Assembly (NCBI RefSeq): GCF_900199545.1
Contig: NZ_LT962671.1
Location: forward strand, 2,136,235 to 2,200,234
Origin: Raoultibacter massiliensis
GTDB taxonomy: Bacteria > Actinomycetota > Coriobacteriia > Coriobacteriales > Eggerthellaceae
Length of the DNA: 64,000 nucleotides
Reading direction: 5' to 3'
The position numbers were made by a program, and so were the translations under genes. Positions 53,807-63,069 of this stretch are shown piece after piece. Every line of letters starts with the position of its first letter. Within the stretch, counting starts at the first letter, position 1. The notes under the pieces are model-generated. The model searched no databases. It worked only from the letters and a program-made list of their open reading frames with translations, and was not told the DNA's origin.

Positions 53807-55507
53807 CTACTCGGCGTGTTCGACGAGATCGATGAGCTCCTGCTGCGAGTGGACATCGAGCTTTGCATAGATATGCTTGACGTGGCTTTTCACCGTGTTG
53901 CGCGAAACGACGTAGTGCTCCATGACGAACCTGCCGTTGCGGCCGCGGGCAAGCATGGCGAATATCTCGGTCTCGCGTTCGGTCAACCCGCACTCGGCAC
54001 CCAGTCTCGAGCAGCGCGCCTCGATGGTATCGGGAATTCCCGAGTCGGTCCCATCACGCTCGCCGACGAATAAGTCCCCTGCGCACCCGTCTCCTCGAGT
54101 AATCGACGGCGGTGCATCAGCGGCCTCATCGCCGGCAGTCGCACCGTCGGCGATGGCCGTGCCGCCCCCCGCAGCCATGACGCCATCCGCAACCCCACCG
54201 TCGCCCGCAGCCGCACGATCGCCTCCCCCCGAAAGCGCTTTGCCCTTTTCGGCGGCTTTTTCGTCAGAGGCGCTCCTGCTCGCAAGCGATGATGGGCGCC
54301 CGTCTTCAACAGTCCTTACGCCAACCTCAACGATCCCTTTGATGGCATCGACGAAGCTGAACTTCCTGAATCCGATCCAGAGAAACGCAACGAAAGCAAA
54401 GAGCACGATCGATGCCATGATGGCAGCAGGCTGGCTATCGACTCCGATCAGGTCGTTCGAGGTATGCCCGACGATCGCGCCCACATTCGTGCCGATCGCC
54501 TTCATGCAGCGCAGAAGCGCGAACGTCGGCAGAAGAGCAAGGGCATTTCGCCTGCCCACCGCCGCAATCACAAGCCACAGCAGAATATCGAAGCTCACGA
54601 TGCCGATGCGGATGAGCGCATTGGCCGATGCGGTCTCCGAAAAGAACGTGAGCGGCGCGACGAGAAAGCCCGCGATCACCAGCAAGCAGGAAAATGAAAA
54701 GAGCTTGTCTTCCTTGTCGGAAACGCGGGAAAGGATCATCCACAGGGCAACGCCGACAAGCACGACCGCAATGATATCGACGAACGCGGGAGCATGCTCC
54801 ACTTCGTTCAGCGTAAGCGCATACCCAGACGCCACACTGAAAAGCAGGGTGCAGAGAAACAGGCCGTGCGTCGGCGCAAAGAAGGATTCGGGGTTGGCAA
54901 GCTCCAGATCGATCGGCGCCTCTCTGCTTGCAATTCGATCGAGAGCGCCTCTGGCAGGGCGATACAGCAACGCGATCGAAATCGCACTGCACAGAGCCGC
55001 AACGATGATCCCCGCCTCGACGGGCAGCAGAGGCATAAAGGCTTGCACGACCGCTCCGAGCGACAGCCCGCCCGCGGCGGCAACGGTTATCGATAGCATC
55101 GAAGGCAGCTTGCAGAGGGCTATCGCGACGAAGGCCATTGCGCTCAGCGAGCCGATGCGCGAGAAAGCCAGGCCGACAACGGTGAAAGCGCCGTTGCCAA
55201 GCGGCATTGCCATCTCAAGAACGACGGTCGATGTCAGCAAACACCCCAGCGTGGCAATCAGAATCAACCGCTTGTCCAGCAGAGAGGGCTTGCGCATCGC
55301 AACAACGAAAAGAACGAAGGCGAACGCCGCGCCGACAAACGTGTTGATCTCTCGCGCAATGCCGAAATACGTTGCAACATGAGCGTACAGACTCGAATTG
55401 AGAACCTGCCCCTCAAACGACATCAGCAGCACGGCAGCAAGGCACAGAAGCGTTTCTCGCGTGACGCTTGCGCGAATCTCCCTCAGTCGGTCGCTTGCGT
55501 GTCCCAT
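53807..55507 (-). CDS. Membrane-integrated LuxR-family regulator with long linker (pair D)
   Basis: A 566-aa protein. Twelve or so hydrophobic segments lie in residues 17-380. A low-complexity linker of about 110 residues, rich in Gly, Ala, Asp and Ser, follows (VEDGRPSSLASRSASDEKAAEKG...), then the LuxR helix-turn-helix (LTERETEIFAMLARGRNGRFVMEHYVVSRNTVKSHVKHIYAKLDVHSQQELIDLV). The other LuxR proteins here have short linkers. The start is ATG 55507 with GGAGG and TGGAG upstream. Divergent from flavoprotein 5. Confidence 0.88.
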   Translation of the reverse strand: MGHASDRLREIRASVTRETLLCLAAVLLMSFEGQVLNSSLYAHVATYFGIAREINTFVGAAFAFVLFVVAMRKPSLLDKRLILIATLGCLLTSTVVLEMAMPLGNGAFTVVGLAFSRIGSLSAMAFVAIALCKLPSMLSITVAAAGGLSLGAVVQAFMPLLPVEAGIIVAALCSAISIALLYRPARGALDRIASREAPIDLELANPESFFAPTHGLFLCTLLFSVASGYALTLNEVEHAPAFVDIIAVVLVGVALWMILSRVSDKEDKLFSFSCLLVIAGFLVAPLTFFSETASANALIRIGIVSFDILLWLVIAAVGRRNALALLPTFALLRCMKAIGTNVGAIVGHTSNDLIGVDSQPAAIMASIVLFAFVAFLWIGFRKFSFVDAIKGIVEVGVRTVEDGRPSSLASRSASDEKAAEKGKALSGGGDRAAAGDGGVADGVMAAGGGTAIADGATAGDEAADAPPSITRGDGCAGDLFVGERDGTDSGIPDTIEARCSRLGAECGLTERETEIFAMLARGRNGRFVMEHYVVSRNTVKSHVKHIYAKLDVHSQQELIDLVEHAE

Positions 55508-55642
55508 GGCCGGCTCCACCTCCTCGGGTATTGTACGACAAGTTGCCCAAAACAGGGTGGCACAGCCAAGCATTCTGTGATTGACCTCGTATTTTTCGAA
55601 GTAAATCACCCCACTGGGGGGAGCAGGCGACCTGTGAACGCC

Positions 55643-55656
55643 CGGTTTCGAAACCG
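55643..55656. promoter_or_regulatory. Palindrome in the pair D regulatory region
   Basis: A perfect 14-bp palindrome CGGTTTCGAAACCG in the 258-bp divergent region. About 40 bp to the left lies an imperfect CACCCCA-CT-GGGGGGA dyad, similar in geometry to the NarL-type site of pair A. Confidence 0.4.
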
Positions 55657-55765
55657 CCCAGAGGGGGTGGTGCGAACAACGCAGCAGCGGCATACCATCA
55701 TCTCGGAACGTCAAAGCGCACCGAAGCACAACGCCGGTTGCGCGAAAAGACACAAGGAGGATGAC

Positions 55766-57544
55766 ATGGGAACAACCATACAAACGCAGGGAATATCGCG
55801 CCGCAGCTTCTTAGGCGGCATGGCTGGCGCAGGAGCGCTTGCGGCTCTTGGGCTCGCCGGCTGCGCACCGAGCAGCCAAGCGTCGGGCGAGGCGAACGGC
55901 ACCACCGCAAACCCGTCGGGCGCAGCCGCCCAGAACTCCACCGACCTGGGTGCCAACTGGCTCGGGCAGGCTCCTGAAATCGCCGAAGGGGACATCGCCG
56001 AAACGCGCGAGACCGACTTGCTCATCGTCGGCGCGGGCAACGGCGGCATGGCCGCAGCGGCATACGCAGCGGATCAGGGCGTTGATTTCATCGTCTGCGA
56101 GAAAGGCGAAACGGTGGGGGCAACGCGCCACTGGTTTGCCGCACTCGACACTCCGCCCTTTACCGAGCAGGGCATCTCCGTCGACCGCCAACGCCTCATG
56201 GGCGAGATCGTCCGCTATTCGCACGGCAACTGCGACCAGCGCCTGATCAGAATGTGGATGGATGAGAGCGCTGACATGTTCACCTTCGTCGATGGCATCA
56301 TGTCGGCCGCCGGTGCCCACGTGATAGCCGACGAGTTCGACATGCCCGACGGCATGGGCGGCACGCCGTACTACACTCCCCCGTTCGAGCACCACTATGC
56401 CGATGAGAACGGCGGACGCGACGGCTTCGAAGAGCGCAACATCCTGTTCGAAAACCACATCAAAGAAGCTGGTCACGAGGTTTCCTACGGGCACAAGCTC
56501 GCAAAACTCGTCCGCGAAGACGGCGATACAGGCCGCGTGATCGGCGCGATCTTCGAAACCGACGGCGGCTACGTGCAAATCAATGCGGCGAAGGGCGTGC
56601 TCCTGACGACCGGCGGCTACTCGGCCAACCCCGACATGCTCACCGCGCTCTCCCCCGTTACAACCCAAAGCGTCACCGCACTCGGATACAACCAGAACAA
56701 CACCGGCGACGGCATCAAGGCGGCAATGTGGGCCGGTGCGGCGAAAGACCTCACCTCGGCAACGATGATCTTCGATCGCGGCCTTGTAACGCCGGGTACG
56801 GTCGCGGGCTACACCGAAGAGAGCATCAAGGCGGGCAATCCGCAGTTCCCATCGAACGGCCAGTTCAATCCTGGAACACAACCCTTCCTCAAGGTGAACC
56901 TAAACGGCGAGCGCTTCGCCAACGAGTCGGCCGACTACGATTATCTGCCCCACGCGGCGGCGCAGCAGCCCGGCGGCGTGTACGTTTCTGTTTGGGATAG
57001 CAACTTCGGCGACGATGTGCAGCGCTTCCACACGCTCGGCTGTTCGGCGGGAACGCGCAACGGCGTGCTCGCCTACAAACAGGATGACGGCAGCTACGAC
57101 CTTGACGGATACTTCGAGAAGCAGCTCGAAGACGGACGCCTCCAGAAGGCCGACACCATCGAAGAGCTCGCCGACCTGCTCGGGTTCGAAGACGAAGCGA
57201 AGGAGAACTTCCTCGCAACCGTCAAGCGCTACAACGAGCTCTTCGACGCGCAGGAAGATCCCGACTTCGGCAAAGAAGCCTACCGCCTCTCCGAGCTGCG
57301 CACGCCCCCGTTTTACGGCGCAACGCTCGGCGGCACCTTGCTCACCACCATCGACGGCATCCGCATCAACAAAGATTGCCAGGCGCTCGACACATCCGGC
57401 CATCCGATCGAAGGCCTCTATGCAGCGGGCGATTGCTCGGGCAGCGTGTTCAGCGGCTGCTACCCCGACCAGCTCCACGGCTTCGCCTGCGGCCGCACGA
57501 TGACCGAGGCTTTACACGTAGTGAAGCTGGTGGCTGGAGCATAA
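55766..57544 (+). CDS. Tat-exported FAD-binding reductase 5 (pair D)
   Basis: A 592-aa flavoprotein. The Tat signal SRRSFLGGMAG (from residue 11) ends in a lipobox-like LAGC (Cys33). The FAD fold TDLLIVGAGNGGMAAAAYAA lies at about 83, followed by GVLLTTGGYSANPDM, NNTGDGIKAAMWAGAA, FANESADYDYLPHAAAQQ and the C-terminal GLYAAGDCSGSVFSGCYPDQLHGFACGR. FAD_binding_2 reductase superfamily, substrate unknown. ATG 55766 has AAGGAGG 5 nt upstream. No cytochrome or FMN partner is adjacent. Confidence 0.88.
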   Translation: MGTTIQTQGISRRSFLGGMAGAGALAALGLAGCAPSSQASGEANGTTANPSGAAAQNSTDLGANWLGQAPEIAEGDIAETRETDLLIVGAGNGGMAAAAYAADQGVDFIVCEKGETVGATRHWFAALDTPPFTEQGISVDRQRLMGEIVRYSHGNCDQRLIRMWMDESADMFTFVDGIMSAAGAHVIADEFDMPDGMGGTPYYTPPFEHHYADENGGRDGFEERNILFENHIKEAGHEVSYGHKLAKLVREDGDTGRVIGAIFETDGGYVQINAAKGVLLTTGGYSANPDMLTALSPVTTQSVTALGYNQNNTGDGIKAAMWAGAAKDLTSATMIFDRGLVTPGTVAGYTEESIKAGNPQFPSNGQFNPGTQPFLKVNLNGERFANESADYDYLPHAAAQQPGGVYVSVWDSNFGDDVQRFHTLGCSAGTRNGVLAYKQDDGSYDLDGYFEKQLEDGRLQKADTIEELADLLGFEDEAKENFLATVKRYNELFDAQEDPDFGKEAYRLSELRTPPFYGATLGGTLLTTIDGIRINKDCQALDTSGHPIEGLYAAGDCSGSVFSGCYPDQLHGFACGRTMTEALHVVKLVAGA

Positions 57545-57807
57545 GGCCGTTCGCGCCGATCCCGGAAAACGCACTTTCCGCAATGGCCTGCCGATTCGCC
57601 ATCCTCCCTCCCTTGGGCGAATCGGCAGGCCCAAACTTACACCTGGACTTCGGGTCCGAGCCCCGCGCTCGGACTCAACATCTGAACTTGCGCCCGAGCT
57701 CGCCGCACCCGGACCCGCGTCCGAAAGCGCCGCCCACCGCCCTCCCGTCATCCGCGGTTAAGCCAGCGCCAACGTGTTCTTGCCTGAATCACAGTTTCCG
57801 GCCGAAC

Positions 57808-57968
57808 TGCACAGTTTTTGCCAGATTCATACATGTTCGCTCGCGCCGATGCCGACCCCGCCGACGGTACGGCCTCCCATCTGGGAAAACAAAGGACCCG
57901 CTTCTGAAAGCGAGTCTCCTGGAAGACTTTTTGCGGCATATATGTATGAATCTGGCAAAAATCTAGCA
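57808..57968. repeat. Short element with terminal inverted repeats, copy 2
   Basis: The left arm 57808-57833 and right arm 57943-57968 share the 19-base core TTTTTGCCAGATTCATACA with the element at 36237-36420. The outermost bases are less well matched here. The interior (about 110 bases) differs from copy 1. Confidence 0.75.
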
Positions 57969-58073
57969 GATCGAGGCGATCCGCTCGCCAGCCCGAATCC
58001 CGCCATCGGCATGCTCGGCCCGCCAACCCGAATCCCGCCATCGACGTCGGACGCTTCTCGAGGCCGCGCCAAT

Positions 58074-58126
58074 GGCCTCTCGGCACCCCGCTTCGCCCGC
58101 CCCGAGAGGCCGGACGAAGCGGGGTG
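58074..58126. ncRNA. Interlocked inverted repeats with pseudoknot topology
   Basis: GGCCTCTCGG (58074-58083) pairs with CCGAGAGGCC (58102-58111), and CACCCCGCTTCG (58084-58095) pairs with CGAAGCGGGGTG (58115-58126). The order A-B-A'-B' is that of an H-type pseudoknot, with 10 and 12 perfect pairs. Whether it is transcribed is unknown. Confidence 0.4.
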
Positions 58127-58140
58127 CGACGGCGCTCGCG

Positions 58141-58186
58141 TGCCATCCGCTCTTGCCGAATCCGAATCCGGCAAGAGCGGATGGCA
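58141..58186. repeat. 18-bp perfect hairpin
   Basis: TGCCATCCGCTCTTGCCG (58141-58158) and its exact complement (58169-58186) around a 10-base loop. It follows the interlocked repeats by 14 bases. No T-tract is present. Confidence 0.88.
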
Positions 58187-58351
58187 AGACCCCGCAAATC
58201 GGCCAAACAACCCGAAAGCCGGCAAAGGAGCCACTAGCCAGCCAAAAATCTCTCCTTCTCGGAGGATAACCGCTTTGATGCGGTATACTTAACCCCATTG
58301 ATATACTAGGATTTCCGAGCAATCGGATGGGAAAACGAAACGAGGGGCATC

Positions 58352-58747
58352 ATGGCAAAAGCAGAACCGTCAATCGATCAGTGGCTCAAAGAAGCGAAAG
58401 CCGATCCGAAGGCCGACCAGTGCGGCATGTTCCTCACCCACAACGGCACCGTTCGCGTAACCCCGAAAGCGCAGGTTCGCGAGGGCGTCGAAGGACTCGG
58501 CGACGTGGCGCAGGTCGAGTTCTCCTACGATGCCGCAGGCGTTGACGCCGCCGTTGCCGAAGCGCTCACGTGGCCGGGCGTGTACTACGTGCGCGTGTGG
58601 CTCAACGAAGGCGTCCTCAACGTGGGCGATTCGATCATGTACGTGTTGATCGGCGCAGACATTCGCCCCAACGCCATCGATGCGCTGCAAAAGCTCGTCG
58701 GCAAGATCAAGAACGACCTCGTGGTGGAAAAGGAAATCTACGCGTAA
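58352..58747 (+). CDS. MoaE-like molybdopterin synthase large-subunit protein
   Basis: A 131-aa protein resembling MoaE: GMFLTHNGTVR matches the GAvvxFxGtVR start. VRVWLNEGVLNVGDSIMYVLIGADIRPNAIDALQKLVGKIKNDLVVEKEIY matches the HRxGxLxVGdxaVxV...K...KE block, but with substitutions at the usual His/Arg positions (WLNEG for HRxG, ADIRP for the second HR). It is therefore divergent, and activity in converting precursor Z to molybdopterin is not certain. ATG 58352 has GAGGGG upstream. A molybdoenzyme operon follows on the other strand. Confidence 0.55.
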   Translation: MAKAEPSIDQWLKEAKADPKADQCGMFLTHNGTVRVTPKAQVREGVEGLGDVAQVEFSYDAAGVDAAVAEALTWPGVYYVRVWLNEGVLNVGDSIMYVLIGADIRPNAIDALQKLVGKIKNDLVVEKEIYA

Positions 58748-58771
58748 GCGAGAATCCCGTCCATGCGAACC

Positions 58772-58810
58772 AATGAAAAAGCCCTCGAACGAGTCGGGGG
58801 CTTTTTCATT
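58772..58810. terminator. Terminator between MoaE-like and activase genes
   Basis: AATGAAAAAGCCC and GGGCTTTTTCATT arms (13 bp) with T5 on both strands; bidirectional between convergent genes. Confidence 0.9.
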
Positions 58811-58849
58811 GGCACGAACACAAGCCGCCCGGCCCCGATCGCCTTCGCC

Positions 58850-60058
58850 CTATGAGCCTCCTCGGGCGATGGCGGCAAGCAGCTTGATGCGGTTCGCCTG
58901 GTTGAGGGCGCTCGTTCCCGGATCGTATTCGATCGTCGCGTAAGCGACCGGCGAGCCTCTTCCGTTCCCGATCTCGCGCAGGCGCTTCATGATCCCCTGG
59001 CCGCACACGTGGCCCGACAGACACCCGAACGTCCGCGCATAGGCGATGCCGTCAACGCCTCCCTCGGCAAACAGCAGCGCTTGACCCGCAAGTGCCCACC
59101 CCATGCCGCAGTCCACCCACTCCGGCACCACCTCGGTGCCTCGCCGTCTCAATTCGGAAACGCTCGGGCAGGGAAACCGTACGCAGGTCATCGTCTTCGC
59201 CGCGGTCTCGCAGCATGCCTCAACATGCTCGGCAAAACGCTCGCCTCCCTTTTGCAGGGCGAGCGCGCGGGCGGCGATCGGAGCAAGGTACGGAACCGCC
59301 GCCTCGCAGCCCTCTCGCTCAAGGCATCGCACCAGATCGTTGTTTATGCCGACGTTGAACACGGCACCCGGCGCCCCGATCACGCCGATCAGGGGACGCC
59401 CGAAGCGCTCGCACGAAAAAAACGGGCGCACGGCGCGGTCGAACGCTTCGAGCAGCGAAGAAAACGAGGTTGAGGATCCTTGAGCCAGCCAGAAGCGCAT
59501 CGTATCGCGCCATCGGGCGATCAACCGCTCGAACGCCGCGCGCTTGCCATCGGGCAAATGAGGGCGCACGGCGAGCTCGACCTGCAACAAAGCGTCCCCG
59601 AGGACGAGAGCCTCGGAGAGCCGTCGAAGAGAGCCCGCAGGCAGCATCGAGGCCGCTTCTGCAATGCCCCGCACGCACCCGAGTGCAGGAGACGCGCTTT
59701 CGAAGGCACGTTTGATCTGCTCAGACAGATCGCCTGCGCGGCAATGCGGGCACAGTTGCGACACTATCACGTCGATGCGATCGGAGGAGACGGCATCCGC
59801 CGCCATCGCACCTCCCCCGCACTGCGTGTTTGCACCGCAACCTGCGCGTTCCCCATCGTATAAGCCATCCGCAACCGATAGAAGCTGCCCCACGCTCAGT
59901 ATCGACGCGTAGCACGCATCGTTGTTGACCGACTCCATCCCGCGGGCGATCACTTGACCGCCCGAATCGTCTACGACAAGGCAATCCAATCCGATGCCCG
60001 CGAGAGCAGAGCGAATGAGCGGAGCATGGTGACTCGACAAGAAGGGAATGACGATCAT
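58850..60058 (-). CDS. C-terminal part of a split acyl-CoA-dehydratase-type activase
   Basis: A 402-aa protein matching the C-terminal third of the ~1400-residue 2-hydroxyacyl-CoA dehydratase activase-related proteins: VNNDACYASILSVGQLLSVADGLYD, the Cys-rich CGANTQCGGGAMAADA, SQLCPHCRAGD and FGCLSGHVCGQGIMKR. These Cys residues may bind an iron-sulfur cluster. The start is ATG 60058, overlapping the upstream gene's stop by 4 bp (ATGA). Together with that gene it makes one giant activase in two chains. Last gene of the operon, ending at a strong terminator. Confidence 0.75.
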   Translation of the reverse strand: MIVIPFLSSHHAPLIRSALAGIGLDCLVVDDSGGQVIARGMESVNNDACYASILSVGQLLSVADGLYDGERAGCGANTQCGGGAMAADAVSSDRIDVIVSQLCPHCRAGDLSEQIKRAFESASPALGCVRGIAEAASMLPAGSLRRLSEALVLGDALLQVELAVRPHLPDGKRAAFERLIARWRDTMRFWLAQGSSTSFSSLLEAFDRAVRPFFSCERFGRPLIGVIGAPGAVFNVGINNDLVRCLEREGCEAAVPYLAPIAARALALQKGGERFAEHVEACCETAAKTMTCVRFPCPSVSELRRRGTEVVPEWVDCGMGWALAGQALLFAEGGVDGIAYARTFGCLSGHVCGQGIMKRLREIGNGRGSPVAYATIEYDPGTSALNQANRIKLLAAIARGGS

Positions 60059-63000
60059 TGCCGTGCGCCTCCCGAGAACAGCCCGTTGCGCGCGGCGATC
60101 ATCGAGCGAATGCGGATGCGTACCGCAGCAAGGTCGACCATCTCGTCCACCTTCAACGCCGTCAGGGTGCGCCCGCGCTCTCGCATGATCGCACCGATTT
60201 CGTCTACCATCGCGGCATCCAGTCCGCAACCAAACGAGTAAAGCAGCACGAACTCGATATCCTCGCGCGCCGCAGCGAACCTCGCCGCCGCAACGATCGC
60301 TTCCGGATACTCCCAGCTGCCACCCAACGCCCCGTCACCGCGCGCCGCCCGCCCGTCGAGGTGCGCCACGGAGTCAACCGTCAGGACAGCGAACCCGAAC
60401 GATCGGATCAGCTCGGGAATCCCGTGATTCACAACAGGGTCGCAATGGTAGGGCCGGCCGGCGAGCAAGACCGCGGGCTTGCCGCTCTTGCCCATATAGC
60501 GCAAGGTCTCGTCGCCCAACGCCGCAATGTCAACACGATAGCGCAGCAGCTCCCTCTTCGCCGCCCCGAGCGCCTGCTCCACTTCGCCCACCGGGATGTC
60601 GAACGCATCCGCCAACAACGGCGCAAGCCGTCCGTCGGCCCCGCCTCCATCGAGCAGTGCAGGCAGATGCGGGCTGATCAGGCGAACGCCCTTCCCGGCG
60701 ATGCAATCCATGTTCGTGCTCAAAACCAGCGGATAGCCGGCTACGATCGGACAGTTCCGCTTCCCCTCATGAACCGCATCGATGTAGGGCAGAAAAACGG
60801 TTCGCACGCCACGGTCGACCAGATCGGCCGTATGCGCATGCATGAGCTTCGCCGGATGGCAGAGCGACTCCGACGGAATCGATTCGAGCCACCGGCCCGT
60901 GCGCGACGATGCCGCAAGGTCGGAAGGCTCGACCCGAAATCCCAAGCTGGTGAAAAACGTAAACCAGAACGGGTACAGATCGTACATGCCGAGCGCACGC
61001 ACGAGCCCGACCTCGCCACGACGCGCCTTCGACTTCGAGAGGGATCCGTACGAGAAGAGCCGCTGTACCTGCGACGAAAACAGTTCGGGATAGAGGCTCT
61101 TCGCCGACGGCTCTCCCAAAGGCCGCTCGCAGCGATTGCCGACGATGAACCTCCGCACCGCGTCTCCATCAGCAAACTCGACTACGGTCAACGGGCAGGC
61201 GTTGCCGCAGATCTCGCACCGCTTCCTCGCTTTAGCGCACTCCAGCCGCCTGACTCTCGATTGGTCGAGCAGCGTGGATGCGCCGTCTTCGCCTGCACGC
61301 TCGCGGGCGATCAGCGCAGCGCCGTATGCGCCCATGTACGCCGCGATATCGGGGCGGCAAACATCGGCGCCGTAGACCTTCTCGAATGCGCGCAGCACGG
61401 CATCGTTTGCGAAGGTTCCTCCCTGAACGACGATACGCCGCCCGAGCATCGAGGCATCCTGCACCCGAATCACCTTGTAGACCGCGTTTTTTACCACGGA
61501 ATAGGCAAGCCCGGCGGCGATCTCCCCCACGCTTGCGCCCTCCTTCTGCGCATGCCGCACGCGCGAAGTCATGAACACCGTGCAGCGTGTTCCGAGATCG
61601 ACCGGATGCTCGGCACGCATGGCCTCTTCCAGGAAACGCTCCATGCGCACGTTCATCGACCAGGCCATCCCGCTGATAAGGGCGCCGCACCCGCTCGAGC
61701 AAGCCTCGTTCAAAACCAGATCGGATATGGCGCCGTCTCGAAGCCAGACGCATTTGATGTCTTGCCCGCCGATGTCCAGGATGAAGTCGACGTCAAACGC
61801 AAGCTCTTGCGCCGCGCGCACATGCGCGACCGTCTCGACTTCTCCGGAATCCAGCGCGAAAGCCCTCTTGAGCAACGCTTCGCCGTACCCTGTCACCGTC
61901 GCATGCGCGATGCGCACGGTAGGCGTCCCGTCGTGCTTGCGCGGAATGCTGCGCCACAGGTCGATGAGCATCTCGCGGGCCGCCTCGACCACATCGCCCG
62001 CAGAGCGCTTGTAATACGATCGCAGGATGCGGCCCTGCTCGTCGATCAAAACGTACTTGATCGCCTCGGAGCCCGAATCGATCCCCAGAAACACCCTGCC
62101 GCTCGCGCTGCGAAGATCGCTGCGCGGAGCCGTGCATCGGCTGTGCCGCTGCACGAACTCGGCGCGCTCCTCTTCCGATGCGAACAACGGGTCGAGCCGT
62201 TCCAGGGAATACCCTTGCCGAAGTGACACATCGTCCAGCCTGTCCCTCAAACCGCCCAAGGTGACCGTCGTCTCGCCGCCTCCGCAAAGCGCGGCGCCCT
62301 CCGCAACGAACAGGTGGCCGTCGCTCGGAACGACAACGTCATCGTCGCCAAGCCCCAGTTTGGCCTTGAAACGATCCCTGAGCGCTGACAAGAAATGCAG
62401 CGGCCCGCCGAGCAGCGCGACCCTTCCGACTATCGGCCGGCCGCACGCAAGCCCGACGATGCACTGGGTGGCGACCGCATCGAACACCGAACCCGCGATG
62501 TCTTCCTTCGATGCCCCCGCGTTCAAGAGCGGTCGAACATCCATCTGCGCAAAGACCGCGCATCGCGAGGCTATGGGGTAGATCTTCTTGCATCCGTGCG
62601 CAAGCACGTTGAGCGCCTCCGCGTTCACATCCAGCATACCCGCGATCGTATCGATGAATCCTCCCGTACCGCCGGCGCATGTGTTGTTCATCCTCAGCTC
62701 TTCGCTGCCGGACAAAAACAGTATCTTCGAATCCTCCCCGCCGATCTCAATGGCAACGTCGGCCTCGGGAATGCGCCTGCGCACGGCGGCGCGGGCGGCG
62801 ATCACCTCCTGCACGAACGGCAGGCCGAGGATCTCGGCAAGCTGCATACCCGCCGATCCTGAAACGGCAACGGTCATCTCCGCATCGGGAAAATGAGGGA
62901 TCGCGTTGCTTATCGTGTAGCGCAACGTTTCCTGGACGTTCGAGAGGTGTCTTTCATACGAAGAATGCAGAAGGCGCCCGGCTTCATCGAGCACGGCGAG

Positions 63001-63069
63001 CTTCACGGTTTTCGATCCCAAATCGATGCCGAGGCGCAATGCCCCGCGTTCGGGATCCGATGCCATCAT
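60055..63069 (-). CDS. Large BcrAD/BadFG-type ATPase activase (tandem domains plus DUF2229)
   Basis: A 1004-aa ATP-dependent electron-transfer protein. Two ASKHA ATPase domains begin GIDLGSKTVKLAVLD (~14) and GIDSGSEAIKYVLID (~330). Each keeps the two cluster-ligand cysteines (NNTCAGGTGGF with IASRCAVF; NEACSSGCGAL with GTRCTVF), so each should hold a subunit-bridging [4Fe-4S]. A CEICGNACPLTV motif (~617) and a DUF2229 region (SLYPELFSSQVQRLF...LCHPAKLMH) follow. Related activases drive low-potential electrons into 2-hydroxyacyl-CoA dehydratases or double-cubane proteins. Overlaps both neighbours by 4 bp. Confidence 0.88.
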   Translation of the reverse strand: MMASDPERGALRLGIDLGSKTVKLAVLDEAGRLLHSSYERHLSNVQETLRYTISNAIPHFPDAEMTVAVSGSAGMQLAEILGLPFVQEVIAARAAVRRRIPEADVAIEIGGEDSKILFLSGSEELRMNNTCAGGTGGFIDTIAGMLDVNAEALNVLAHGCKKIYPIASRCAVFAQMDVRPLLNAGASKEDIAGSVFDAVATQCIVGLACGRPIVGRVALLGGPLHFLSALRDRFKAKLGLGDDDVVVPSDGHLFVAEGAALCGGGETTVTLGGLRDRLDDVSLRQGYSLERLDPLFASEEERAEFVQRHSRCTAPRSDLRSASGRVFLGIDSGSEAIKYVLIDEQGRILRSYYKRSAGDVVEAAREMLIDLWRSIPRKHDGTPTVRIAHATVTGYGEALLKRAFALDSGEVETVAHVRAAQELAFDVDFILDIGGQDIKCVWLRDGAISDLVLNEACSSGCGALISGMAWSMNVRMERFLEEAMRAEHPVDLGTRCTVFMTSRVRHAQKEGASVGEIAAGLAYSVVKNAVYKVIRVQDASMLGRRIVVQGGTFANDAVLRAFEKVYGADVCRPDIAAYMGAYGAALIARERAGEDGASTLLDQSRVRRLECAKARKRCEICGNACPLTVVEFADGDAVRRFIVGNRCERPLGEPSAKSLYPELFSSQVQRLFSYGSLSKSKARRGEVGLVRALGMYDLYPFWFTFFTSLGFRVEPSDLAASSRTGRWLESIPSESLCHPAKLMHAHTADLVDRGVRTVFLPYIDAVHEGKRNCPIVAGYPLVLSTNMDCIAGKGVRLISPHLPALLDGGGADGRLAPLLADAFDIPVGEVEQALGAAKRELLRYRVDIAALGDETLRYMGKSGKPAVLLAGRPYHCDPVVNHGIPELIRSFGFAVLTVDSVAHLDGRAARGDGALGGSWEYPEAIVAAARFAAAREDIEFVLLYSFGCGLDAAMVDEIGAIMRERGRTLTALKVDEMVDLAAVRIRIRSMIAARNGLFSGGARQ

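Larger units (their letters stand above)
57545..58351. other. Structured 807-bp non-coding region
   Basis: No gene is supported. It holds, in order, an element bounded by the same inverted repeats as that near metY (57808-57968), a direct repeat of CCCGAATCCCGCCATCG near 57990-58045, interlocked inverted repeats (58074-58126) and an 18-bp perfect hairpin (58141-58186). A promoter for the MoaE-like gene should lie near 58270-58320. Confidence 0.6.

Noticed and set aside
55379..55765. Longer N-terminus for flavoprotein 5 (frame open from 55379)
   Set aside because: The upstream part is antisense to the LuxR gene and precedes the Tat signal. The AAGGAGG before ATG 55766 decides the start.
60058..62226. 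A 722-codon open frame on the plus strand
   Set aside because: It is exactly antisense to the 1004-aa activase, has no domain or ribosome site and has an Arg/Pro/His-rich shadow composition.
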